DNA of 64,000 nt from Sipunculus nudus (lineage: Eukaryota > Annelida > Sipuncula > Golfingiida > Sipunculidae), in contig CM049315.1 in assembly GCA_026874595.1 (NCBI GenBank), forward strand, positions 72,771,416-72,835,415. Direction: 5' to 3'. The position numbers and the translations under genes are program-made. How positions within the stretch are numbered: the stretch's first letter is position 1; each line of letters opens with the position of its first letter. Positions 1-9,413 of the stretch are shown piece by piece. Below the pieces are notes generated by a model, which searched no databases, was not told the DNA's origin, and saw only the letters and a program-made list of their open reading frames with translations.

Positions 1-3000
1 CGATACCAGCTAGAGTGCACAAATCTTTGATAACTTTGCTTTCAAAATTTCGCCCCTGATCGGAATGGATCCGTTGGGGAAATCCGTAGGTACAGATAAA
101 ATTATCCCATAACAGTTGAGCGGTTGGTTTTGCTTTTTGGTTTTTACATGGAAATGCCCTGGCAAACTTAGTAAAATGATCGGTAACCACTAATATATTT
201 TCAATGTTACCTTTACTGGGTTCCAGAGATAGGAAATCTATGCACAAAATTTCTAGAGGGGCTGAGGATTGGATGTTTACAAGAGGTGCTCTTTGGCAGG
301 TAGGAGTTTTTCGTCTCACACATCGTGGACACTGAGCTACATACTCTGTGATATGTTTGTTCATACCAGGCCAAAAGAAACGATCTTGTACTAGGTTGAT
401 TGTTCTAGTCTGACCCATATGGCCCATATCATCATGGAGCCCCTTGAGAGCCGTTTGACGCAAAGCGGTAGGCAAAGCTACCTGCAAAGTCTCTATGTCA
501 TCTACAATCCGTTTTCTACATAAGACGCCTTTATTGATGAGAAATTTAGATAGGTGGCGCTGATAACACAGCAGCTCAGTCGAGTCCCCTTTACGGTATT
601 TTAGTTTGTTCCCGCTTTTTATAGCTTCTATGACTGTTTTAAGGACAAGATCTTTTGATTGCTCCTGAATCATGTCTATTGGCATAGAAGGGAGGCTAAG
701 GGATACAAATGGAATAAATGGGTCATGATTGGTGTTTTGTAGTCCTGTACAACCGGGCAGGTGAGACTGGCATATAGCTTGAACCAAATCTGAAGACAGA
801 ATATCAGGAGAGAGAGAATCATCCGTACTGGGAAGATTACAAGTCCTGGATAGGAAGTCAGCATCGACGTTCCTTTTTCCGGACCGATATTCTATTTTAA
901 AGTTAAAGTTTGCTAATGCAGCCACCCACCTATGCCCTGTGGCATCCAGTTTTGCGGTGGTTAACACATAGCAAAGGGGATTATTGTCAGTCTTGACAGT
1001 AAAATTGCCCCCATACAAGTAATCTTTGAATTTGTCAACAACCGCCCATTTTAAGGCCAGGAATTCTAGTTTGTGAGCAGCATAATTCTGCTCAGACCTG
1101 TTTAGACTGCGGCTGGCATAAGCAATGGGTTTCAGTTTCGAATCGTGTTCCTGGTATAGAACCGCCCCTAAGCCAGATCTAGAAGCGTCTGTATGCAAAA
1201 TAAAAGGCTTAGAAAAGTCTGCATACGCCAAAACTGGGGCTTTACACAGGAGCTCTATCAGTTTCTCAAAGGAGGACTTTTGGTCTGGACCCCATACAAA
1301 AGGTGGTGCTTTGGATTTACGCTTCTTAGATGCAGGACTTATACTAGAGCCTTCGCCTTTAAGGAGGTCATGGAGGGGCCTTGCGATTTGAGCAAAATTA
1401 CGCACGAACTTTCGGTAAAAGCTGGCAAAGCCAAGGAAACGTCGGACTTCAGTTACGGAAGATGGAATGGGCCAGTTCTTCAAGGCTTCAATTTTAGTGG
1501 GGTCAGTTTGGATTCCTTTAGCCGAAACAACATGGCCAAGGTAATTTACTTGTTTTTTGAACAAATGACATTTACTGGGTTTCAATTTCAATCCAGCCTC
1601 TTTCAGACGTTTAAAGACTGCCGTAAGTCGATCTAAGTGTTCTTGAAAGGTGGAACTGAACACTATAATATCGTCAAGATAGAGGAGACACTGAGACAGA
1701 TGGAGATCACCCATTGTCTTTTGCATTAGGCGTTGGAACGTGGCGGGGGCGTTAATTAAACCGAACGGCATCGTATTCCATTCGAAAAACCCGAGAGGAC
1801 CTGCAGTGAATGCGGTTTTAGGCTTATCCTCCTCCTCTACTTCAACCTGCCAGTACCCCGCTTTCAAATCGAGAGAAGAGAAGTATTTACTCCCAACTAG
1901 CGAATCTAAGGTGTCATCTATACGTGGTAATGAGTAAGCATCACGGACAGTTTTAGCATTAGGCTTGCGATAGTCTATGCAGAAGCGTAGCTTATCATCT
2001 GGCTTTCTGACTAGAACAATAGCTGACGAATATGGGCTGCAACTATCTCTAATCACCCCCAATTCGAGCATTTCCCTTATGTGATCGCGCACCTCCTGAT
2101 AAAGGTGTGGAGGGATACGTCGATATGCCTCGCGAAAAGGGGCAGAGTCTGACAGAACAATTTTGTGTTTAACTTTATCTGTGCGCCCAAGATCCAAATC
2201 ATGCTTAGCAAAAATGTCTCGCCACTCCCACAGCAGGTCCAGGACTTGCTGTCTTTCCGTAAGGGAAAGGGAGGGATCAATGGTAAATTGGTCAAGTACG
2301 TTATCGTTGGCCTCGAGGCTGGATTTGCCTGAAGGAACAACAGAGGCCAATTGCAACGAACAGATGGTTGTTTTCGCTGGAATAGTAACAATGTCATTTG
2401 TAAGATTAGACATTCTTATATCGAATCGTTTCTCTGAACGATTTTGCAAGTTTACCTCCATCAATAGAGGGTCTACTGCTAATCCCGCCGGAAGAGGACC
2501 GTAAGGTTCTGTTACAATCAACGTCTTTCCGTATGTACAAGCACGGGTTTTACCTGGTACATTAAGAGACTGATTTGGTGGGATAGTTATTTGCTTAAAG
2601 GAGGTGACGAGGCCTATTGAGGAAGATTTAGCAGTCGCAAAAGTACAGCATTTTAAGGCTGACCGCCAGGCATCGGGAATTTTACTCTTCTGGAGGAACC
2701 TAGGGCCCCCATCACCGCGAAGTATCCGAGCACACTGCTTTAGGACATTCTGTCCAATTACAAAAGGGTGCAACGCATTAAAGGTTGTATCTTTTGCCAG
2801 TAATACGGGAGTTGGAAAAATTTTATCCAATACACCTGGAAAATTTAAATTTATTTCAACAATGCCAAGGTATTCGAGATTATTTCCCCCTGCGACCTCT
2901 ATGTTAAGGACATCAGATATTTGTTGGATTGGTAAAGAAGACAGATACTGATTGTAGAAATGTTCAGCCACTGTGGTAACAGAAGAGCCAGTGTCTAGTA

Positions 3001-3102
3001 AACCGGTACATGGAACCCCCTGTGATATGAGCGAGACACAATCAACATCCCCGGTCAAAGCAACAGGTATAACCTTGGGTTTAGTGGGCCTGTGTGTCCG
3101 AC

Positions 3103-4461
3103 CTACGTCCTCCCACTGCCTGGCGCAGGTGGACCGGAGTTTAAAGGCTTACCAGTTGCGTCACGACGTGCTCTACAGTCTTGAACAGAATGGTTATTAC
3201 GTTTACACCTGGTGCAAAACGTGGCTAGTTCAGGTGGATTCGAATTTTGTTCTGAAACTGTAGCGTTACTCTTTCGATAGGCAGGAGTGGTTGGTCTACT
3301 ATGTCTATAGCTTTGGGTTGTTTCGACTCTCGTAAGGCGAGATTCAATACCTTCTAGTTTTTGTAACACTGTATTGACCATTTGGGAAAGATCACTAAGT
3401 GACAGTTGTTGGGAAGTTTGAGAGGGTTTTAAATTGGGTCTCCTAATGTTACCACCCCCAGGGGAAGGTTTTGATGGAGTCATCATAGGCATATATTCAA
3501 CCTCGAGCTCCCGGGCTGCACTAAAAAGAACTTCAAAGGACGTACCCGATTTTAAAGTGGGACGTAGGGCATCTTTCACGGGTTGATAGAGGTCATTTAA
3601 TCCATACCAGAATCTGGAACATAGACTGCTACGAGCCTCGTGGTCTGAGATTGCACCCCGTTGCTTTAAACTGTGTAGAAGCTTTTGAATACGACAGCCC
3701 CATTTAACGATGGTCTCCTCAGTTTCTTGTTGGGCCCCGTAATACTGCTCCCTTATCATATTAATGTCTACCACCTCTCCAAACGTGAGGTCTAAGTGGT
3801 GGATCAAATCAGTAAGAGGGGCAGATGGGTCCAGGTAAAGAAGAACCTCCGCGGCTGAACCTCTAAGGGACAGTCTAATTGCCTCGTCTATATCTTGGTG
3901 GCGGTAACATCTGTTATCTAAGAGACAGTCAACTTGGTAACGCCACTGGCGAAAAGGGGTGTCTTTTGTTTGGGGGTCACCGGAAAATGTGGGTAAACGT
4001 GGTTTCTGGGACATTGTATACACTAGGTTAGGACCCATGGCAGCGCCCTCTGGAAAAGAAGGGATCCTCTGATAAGCCATCCTATCCTCTATTTTATGCT
4101 TTAATCTGTTAAGATTGTCAGAGGACAGTCTATCTAGAAAAATATCTAGCGGATCTGTTAAGGATGATTTCCCCTCAGCGATCAATTCTCGTATACAGTC
4201 CTCATGATCGGTTGTGGCAGCTTTTACTTTTAGTGACACAGCTCCCGATGGAGTCTGCCATTCAGCAAAACTGGGAGAACTAAGAACCTTGGTAACTGCG
4301 GATGAGGAGGCAAAGACAATGAAAGCCTGGTCCGGACTAGAGTCTGAAGGAACCAGCAACACATGCTCCACGTCACCCGCAGCACCAAAGTGATCCCCGA
4401 GTTCTGCTTGCTGCACATCTACTGGTAAGTTATCTACCACAAGGGTGTTTTGGTACTTCAT
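3103..4461 (-). CDS. Gag-like protein of the Gypsy element
   Basis: A 452-residue open frame. Residues about 5-60 look like an RRM-type fold: a strand LVVDNLP, then a helix, and a later strand AFIVFA. Residues about 150-290 have the retrotransposon capsid pattern: LPTFSGD, then a W in FRQW, LRGSAAEVL, and a stretch ending in WGCRIQKL. Residues about 412-424 form a zinc knuckle of the form C-x2-C-x4-H-x4-C (CTRC...H...C). The RRM-like head joined to this capsid resembles the arrangement in vertebrate PNMA proteins, which are domesticated Gypsy Gags. The protein would package element RNA. Assignment as Gag is firm; the PNMA-type relationship is inferred from the pattern and not from an alignment. 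Confidence 0.88.
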   Translation of the reverse strand: MKYQNTLVVDNLPVDVQQAELGDHFGAAGDVEHVLLVPSDSSPDQAFIVFASSSAVTKVLSSPSFAEWQTPSGAVSLKVKAATTDHEDCIRELIAEGKSSLTDPLDIFLDRLSSDNLNRLKHKIEDRMAYQRIPSFPEGAAMGPNLVYTMSQKPRLPTFSGDPQTKDTPFRQWRYQVDCLLDNRCYRHQDIDEAIRLSLRGSAAEVLLYLDPSAPLTDLIHHLDLTFGEVVDINMIREQYYGAQQETEETIVKWGCRIQKLLHSLKQRGAISDHEARSSLCSRFWYGLNDLYQPVKDALRPTLKSGTSFEVLFSAARELEVEYMPMMTPSKPSPGGGNIRRPNLKPSQTSQQLSLSDLSQMVNTVLQKLEGIESRLTRVETTQSYRHSRPTTPAYRKSNATVSEQNSNPPELATFCTRCKRNNHSVQDCRARRDATGKPLNSGPPAPGSGRT

Positions 4462-5401
4462 AGTGGTGAGATCAAAGTTCTGTTTAGTTAGGTAAACAAC
4501 TACAGTGCAGTCAGTTACACTACAATCTAAGTTACACTACCGCTTAAAATCTAATAACACTACCGCTTAAAATCTAATAATTTATCTAAGTGAAGCTAAG
4601 CTTATCTTCAAGTGAAGTATCATATTTGTAGCCTACTAGGTGATCATTAAATAAAATACCAGTACCGAACCTAGTATAAAATATACAAGGTCAGCTTACC
4701 TCTGTACAGGAGTACGTGAATCTAAAAAGCAACTGGATTAGTGAACATTAATGTTTACATAACAAAACTATCAGATATTAAAACAATTAGATATTAAATA
4801 TCATAAGTAAACATGATATGCAACAATGGGTAATCAAAGTTGCATAATAACAAATAACTAGTGGTGACCCATGTGCTAATAATAAATGTATCTGTATCAA
4901 ATGTCACAGGTTGGTCACCGAAGTAGAGGATCACGCTGGATTCACATTAACGTTCAGAGTCTCTACAGTTCTCTTTGGTGTCCTGGGTACACGGCCGGCA
5001 CTGTTACCCAGATGAGAGTACCGCAAGAGTGACTGACCGGAAAGTAAAGACCATCAAATTTTCTTTGACTAAGAAATTCTGAGGCGCGATTCACTTCAAC
5101 AGTGCACGTAGAAATAAATAACTCCGGAGAAGTTTTTATTATGCATTGAATGTCCTTGTACTGGCTTCTGCAGCGACGGAACATCCACGCAAACAACTGT
5201 CACTTAAACAGGGGTGACATCGATAAACTATCATGTTCAGTGGGACACACTAACCGCAAACGAAACGGCAGTTCATGCAGGCCAAGACAAATCATGCAGG
5301 CCGTCTCCACATGGGTGCCCGGGGTCCAAGGACTGGAGGCCCATTCATGAGAGTGCGTCCAACCGGAAGTCTACCTGGAGTATCAGTGTCCAGCTGCGAT
5401 A

Positions 5402-5423
5402 TCGAATCCTGCAGGCTGCGCCA
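5402..5423 (-). promoter_or_regulatory. Gypsy primer binding site, tRNA-Ser type
   Basis: On the minus strand the site starts TGGCGCAGC and runs on to GCAGGATTCGA. That is complementary to the 3' end and T-arm of a serine tRNA (acceptor CCA, then a T-arm with TTCGAATC). It lies immediately inside an LTR that ends in ACA, the position where reverse transcription starts in this family. The tRNA identity is recalled from typical animal tRNA-Ser sequences, not searched. Confidence 0.6.
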
Positions 5424-5424
5424 G

Positions 5425-5700
5425 TGTCGCGGGCGGGCGGTAAGGCGGGGTCTGGTTCGTGGCCCACTCGCACACACACAAATGGTAAACGACACGCAGC
5501 TGACACTTGACAACTGTTTATTCTGCAACAAAGTGGACAAGATCAGAATCGACGTGTTGTCGAAAGCATGACATGAGGCTGGACTCACGTGATCATATTG
5601 TTTACAAATATTGGACTGCTCATTATAATGTATATAAAGGTACTCAACTTATTGTTTACAAATACTGGATTGCTTATTAAACTGTATATAAATATACTCA
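5425..5700 (-). repeat. 5' LTR (inner part) of the Gypsy element
   Basis: Read on the minus strand, this has a TATA-like box at 5631-5638, an AATAAA signal at 5517-5522, and ends in ACA next to the primer site. That order (TATA, poly(A) signal, U5, primer site) is what an LTR should show. The U3 part holds a direct repeat of about 53 bp (5599-5652 and 5653-5700), each copy starting ATTGTTTACAAATA. The outer end of the LTR could not be placed, because the 3' LTR is not in the window for comparison. Confidence 0.55.
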
Positions 5701-7193
5701 AATGCAATGTATGCCTCTGCAACAAGTACACAAGATATTCATTAAGGTAGGTTTACCTGAAATCTTCACTGCATGTTATTATAACCATGTTATTATTATA
5801 ACCATGTTATTATACATATCTTTTAAACAACTAGTCTCATACTATCTAACATCTTGTTTGTACATATCTATCAATCTTTATCTCAAACCCTCATCTAGTT
5901 TTATATTTGTTTACATCTAACTATTCATACACATTATGTTTGTGTACAACTATACACAAACAATACCACTAAGATTTCACTTCGTTTATATCTTTTATCT
6001 ATAATAACATACATTAAGTATACAAATGTGAAACATCTAGGCTAAGTATCATTCTTAAGTACATAATGTTTTATATTGTTATCATTCAAAGTAATTATGC
6101 TATTACAAGGTAAAATATAAATATGACCAATGATTGTAGTAAATTTCTTAGTGAAAACATTCGGGGTGGTTATTTTCTGGGAGTCTATGATGGAAGAGCG
6201 AAGGGGGTATCCCACTATATTTGGAGGGACGGATAATGGTTGTTTATCTCCCCTAGGAAATTCAAGAAATCTACCTCGGTAAATATTTATTTACTTGTAG
6301 GTATGGGATATCTTTGGTTGATCACCCATATTAACATTACTTCGTAACATAATAATCGTAACATAATAAATAGAAGGACTAATGTGTGTTATGAAAGGGG
6401 AATGGTTTATAAAGGGAACAGCGGGCGAGAACAACGAGGCCGCCGCGCGCAAACAGGTGGTTCCCGATGACGAATCATCAACATCGCCAGGCGCAGAACG
6501 CTTGGTGAAAGTTGTGTATGAATTTAACGTGAATTTTGCAGCAGGGCTATCAAAGGTGAGGTTCAAAATCAATAATTAAGTGGAAAGTTACTGGGAGTCA
6601 GTCATTGGTCAGTGGTTCTGGTACTTTTAATGCATAGGATCGTACTTTTATTTACAGGATCAGATTTTTTAGGTTGAAAGTAACTTGGCATATTCCCACA
6701 GTGAGTTCTGCCACAATGCTAAGTGGTTTAAGTTTAAAATACGTTTATGCGAGGTTTATGAACGTTTGTAGGAATTTCTTATACATTTCGCTAACATTTC
6801 GTGGTAATTCAAGTTGTCCAAAATAAAAGAGAGAAGGGGGGGGGGGGGGTTATGGGTTAGCTCGAATTAGTGCGAGCATCCACCGATAGACGGCAGCACG
6901 GTTATAGTCATAACGTCTGCGTTTGTTTGAGAGAAGGCCGTTGCTGTAGAAACATTTTCTCTTTACTCATATTTATGCCGTAGACCCATTTTCTCATTAT
7001 ATTTTATAAAAGAAAATACGATTTTATAGAATTATTCAATACGAGTGTTACAATTAGTTCTGTTATGTTTTAAATCCTGTTCACTCAATTCTATGCATTT
7101 TCAAGCTTATTTTTAAATATTGCTGATGCCTTAGGAGGGGGGGGGGGGGGGAAATGATGGATAGACGGAAATAACGGAGGTTAGATGTACCGG
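5701..7193. other. no gene seen; AT-rich spacer
   Basis: AT-rich sequence with short near-repeats (a duplicated ATTATAACCATGTT at about 5774-5810) and a poly-G tract at about 6837-6850. Short open frames here have no splice or family support. Part of the outer Gypsy LTR may lie at the left edge. Confidence 0.5.
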
Positions 7194-7386
7194 TACAGAT
7201 ATAATTCGTTTATTGGCCATTCTTTCAGTCCCACGTGGAATTCTATCGGAACACGTGGAGATTATCTAGACACGTGGAAATTATTACAGATATAATTCGT
7301 TTATTGGCCATTCTTTCAGTCCCACGTGGAATTCTATCGGAACACGTGGAGATTATCTAGACACGTGGAAATTATTTGGACACGTG
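7194..7386. repeat. 91-bp tandem duplication with seven CACGTG sites
   Basis: A 91-bp unit occurs twice head to tail. CACGTG occurs at 7232, 7252, 7271, 7323, 7343, 7362 and 7381, always followed by GGA. The spacing inside each unit is 19-20 bp, and a seventh site lies just past the second unit. CACGTG is the canonical E-box for bHLH factors. Whether this acts as a regulatory element is inference; it could equally be a piece of satellite. Confidence 0.8.
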
Positions 7387-7671
7387 GAAATGCTCTTTTA
7401 GAGGTCAGCATTAATTTGGCATATTGACTTGTGGTGTGGGTCCCTTTAAAGATTTACAGGAATATTTCACGGGGTTTCCCGTGCACCCAAATAACTCGAG
7501 GTCGAAGGTTCAGAGGTCCCGTCGTAATAACGATAATTTTACAAGGATATATAATTAAAACACCCAGATAGAAAATATATTAATATTCAATATTAATTAG
7601 GGAATATTATATTGACATTCAGTTTATACTTTGGCATCTATCTACAACATTTTGAAAATAATTTTACCTAC

Positions 7672-7741
7672 CTGCAACAAAGTGGACAAGATCAGAATCG
7701 ACGTGTTGTCGAAAGCATGACATGAGGCTGGACTGACGTGA
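7672..7741. repeat. 70-bp copy of the Gypsy LTR R-region
   Basis: This matches 5523-5592 with one difference, in the same orientation, and similarity stops abruptly on both sides. It is a fossil LTR piece of the same or a related family. The sequence that follows (7742-7930) partly resembles 15028-15120, so a related LTR with a different U3 may be present at both places. Confidence 0.6.
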
Positions 7742-8162
7742 TGTCCCTAACGGGATCGTCAGTAGGGGCACGTCACGCCCAAGTACCCATGCCATGCGAC
7801 CTGTCCTATTATTGCTTTAGGTTTCTCAAAAACCGGTCAGGGAAGGTTTCATGCCACATAGCCGTTCAGTACGGACATCTTCGGCAAATCCCGAGATGGT
7901 GGGGATCTATACATATAATAATTGTATTGATATCGCCTTTATTCTGACCTCTATTAAATATAAATCTAAACTTTAATGATATAGAACTTTATATAAAAAT
8001 GATAAATCTGAAAAATTATTTCTATTCAGGGGAGTCAACCAGAGAGACAGTTAATCTGTTTCCGGTGACAGTGTCACCAAGACGACAATGCTAACAATGC
8101 CATAGTGAAGGAAAAGAGAAGAAGGGGAGACAAGCCGGCTGTTCTCCCGACTTAACATTCGC

Positions 8163-8218
<56 letters not shown>

Positions 8219-8234
8219 TTGTATGTGACAGAGG
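7742..8234. other. no gene seen; (TA)n microsatellite
   Basis: Non-coding spacer that contains a pure (TA)n run at 8165-8214. The first 200 bases may continue the LTR-like piece described just before. Confidence 0.5.
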
Positions 8235-8357
8235 ACTCAGCCTTATTTCTCGAGTGCTTTCCTCAGAGTCCGGGTACAGGTCTGCGTCCAGGACCCTCGA
8301 GTCCGAGTCCCTAAAAAGGACTGGAGTCCGAGTCAGTACTCGAGTCCACCATCACTG
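8235..8357 (-). repeat. hAT-like MITE end with ACTCGAGTCC sub-repeats
   Basis: Dense CTCGAGTCC and GAGTCCGAGTC words end in CACCATCACTG, the reverse of CAGTGATGGTG. That terminus matches the 5' end of a similar element at 25698-26136 and resembles hAT-type inverted ends. Only one end is recognised here. Confidence 0.5.
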
Positions 8358-8752
8358 CAATATGTACACTGAAATATAATAGTTTGAAAGTTAGGGACAC
8401 TCCGGTTGATTGTGTACTTGACTTAACCAATGGTGAGGCCATGTTTTATAATATTCACTCAACTCCTGTCGATATTCCGAAAGCATAATTCACTTCGCTC
8501 GTGTCCACAACACAGCATCTACATGTACGTCTATGGCTTTCATTAACAAAGTTCGACATGAGCGCATCATACAAACGGTTTTTTTTCTACGTGAAGTAGG
8601 CTTCCTCCAATATGCATCATTTCATTAAGCCTTACTGGAAGTCTTTTAACTAATTTAAGTGTAAGCAAATTCTAATTAAAATATACCACTGGTTCCTTCC
8701 TGTCGGGCCAGCGGTGCTTATCACACAACCTGTCATACAAAGTCTCCTGAAA

Positions 8753-9035
8753 TGAACCGGCTTCCATGGCCTAAGAGAAGTGGAAGATCGGGTATTCGCA
8801 TCTCAGTCCAGGCGGTGATATTTTTCACGGTCGGCCCCAAGCAAGAGGGAAACGCTATGCAGTATTTATTTGGAAATTTCACTCAGAAACGAGTGCGCCT
8901 TTCGGGAGTTCTCGGTGTTATGACCTTGCGATGGGGACGCCATCCACCCTAGAATTAAAGGAGTGGTACACCTGGCCTGCTTGACACCAGGATTATCGCG
9001 TGTAAGCCCCTGTCACGTAGTCCGAAAGTCTAAAT
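8753..9035 (+). mobile_element. tRNA-derived SINE, degraded copy
   Basis: The order of blocks matches the minus-strand SINE at 30192-30476: a head ACCGGCTTCCATGGCC, then a block TTTTTCACGGTCGGCCCC, GTTCTCGGTGTTATGACC, and a tail GACACCAGGAT. The box A and box B regions are more eroded than in the other copy. It lies 0.3 kb downstream of the orphan MCT exon. Confidence 0.65.
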
Positions 9036-9343
9036 GCATATGCTTAAAGTACTTCTTTCTAGTTGAACACCTCACGACAGGACAACATCGCTCAAACCTA
9101 GTTAGCCTCGTTAATCTCTTAACCATTTTAGGACAGAAGAAATCACCAGTCCCTTCAACGGCCCTGTTACATTCCAATATGCAAATATCAGGGCGTTACA
9201 ACGGTCACCGGACAAGTACTAATGTCCAAAAGAATCAATCACTTAAACCTCCTGAATACAAAGATTGGTAATATTATAAATAAAAAGACTATGAAAATTT
9301 TAATATCAAATTTCAAACTTTAGGTTTTGAGTTTCCTATTTAC

Positions 9344-9413
9344 CTGTACATACGACGTGAACTATGGCAGAGCCCAGCACAACCATCCATCCCCATCCTC
9401 CTTCAGGTGCCAT
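9344..9413 (-). pseudogene. orphan first coding exon of an SLC16/MCT-like gene
   Basis: This 70-nt exon starts at an ATG (9411-9413) and encodes MAPEGGWGWMVVLGSAIVHV followed by VCT, then a GTAAAT donor on the minus strand. It carries the MCT first-helix signature (E/D)GGWGW and has the same length and phase as exon 1 of the other copies in this window. The reading frame and donor are intact. No exon 2-5 match was found between 1 and 9343, where a complete gene should continue; that space holds LTR and SINE sequence. It is therefore either a truncated gene relic or the first exon of a gene with a very long intron leaving the window. The first option seems more likely because introns 1 in the other copies are 0.3-2.1 kb. 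Confidence 0.75.

Larger units (their letters stand above)
1..5700 (-). mobile_element. Ty3/Gypsy LTR retrotransposon, cut by window start
   Basis: Fossil virus-like element read on the minus strand. Parts in order from high to low coordinates: inner part of the 5' LTR (from about 5425 up), primer binding site (5402-5423), leader, Gag (3103-4461), then Pol with aspartic protease (motif DTGSSV near 2985-2995), reverse transcriptase (YLDD near 1668-1680), RNase H (about 900-1350) and integrase (zinc-finger region about 300-520, core motif with SDQG at 53-64). The order protease-RT-RNase H-integrase is that of Ty3/Gypsy and not Copia. Protease, RT and integrase motifs share one reading frame, and Gag is in another, as is usual in the family. 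The part inside the window looks whole, which suggests a fairly young insertion. The integrase end and 3' LTR lie outside the window, so age from LTR divergence cannot be judged. Confidence 0.93.

Noticed and set aside
1125-1937. plus-strand open frames in the left end
   Set aside because: They are shadows of the Gypsy polymerase on the other strand; the minus strand has the catalytic motifs.
7194-7386. CRISPR-like array
   Set aside because: Direct repeats with regular spacing, but the spacers are repeated too and the genome is eukaryotic; it is a tandem duplication.
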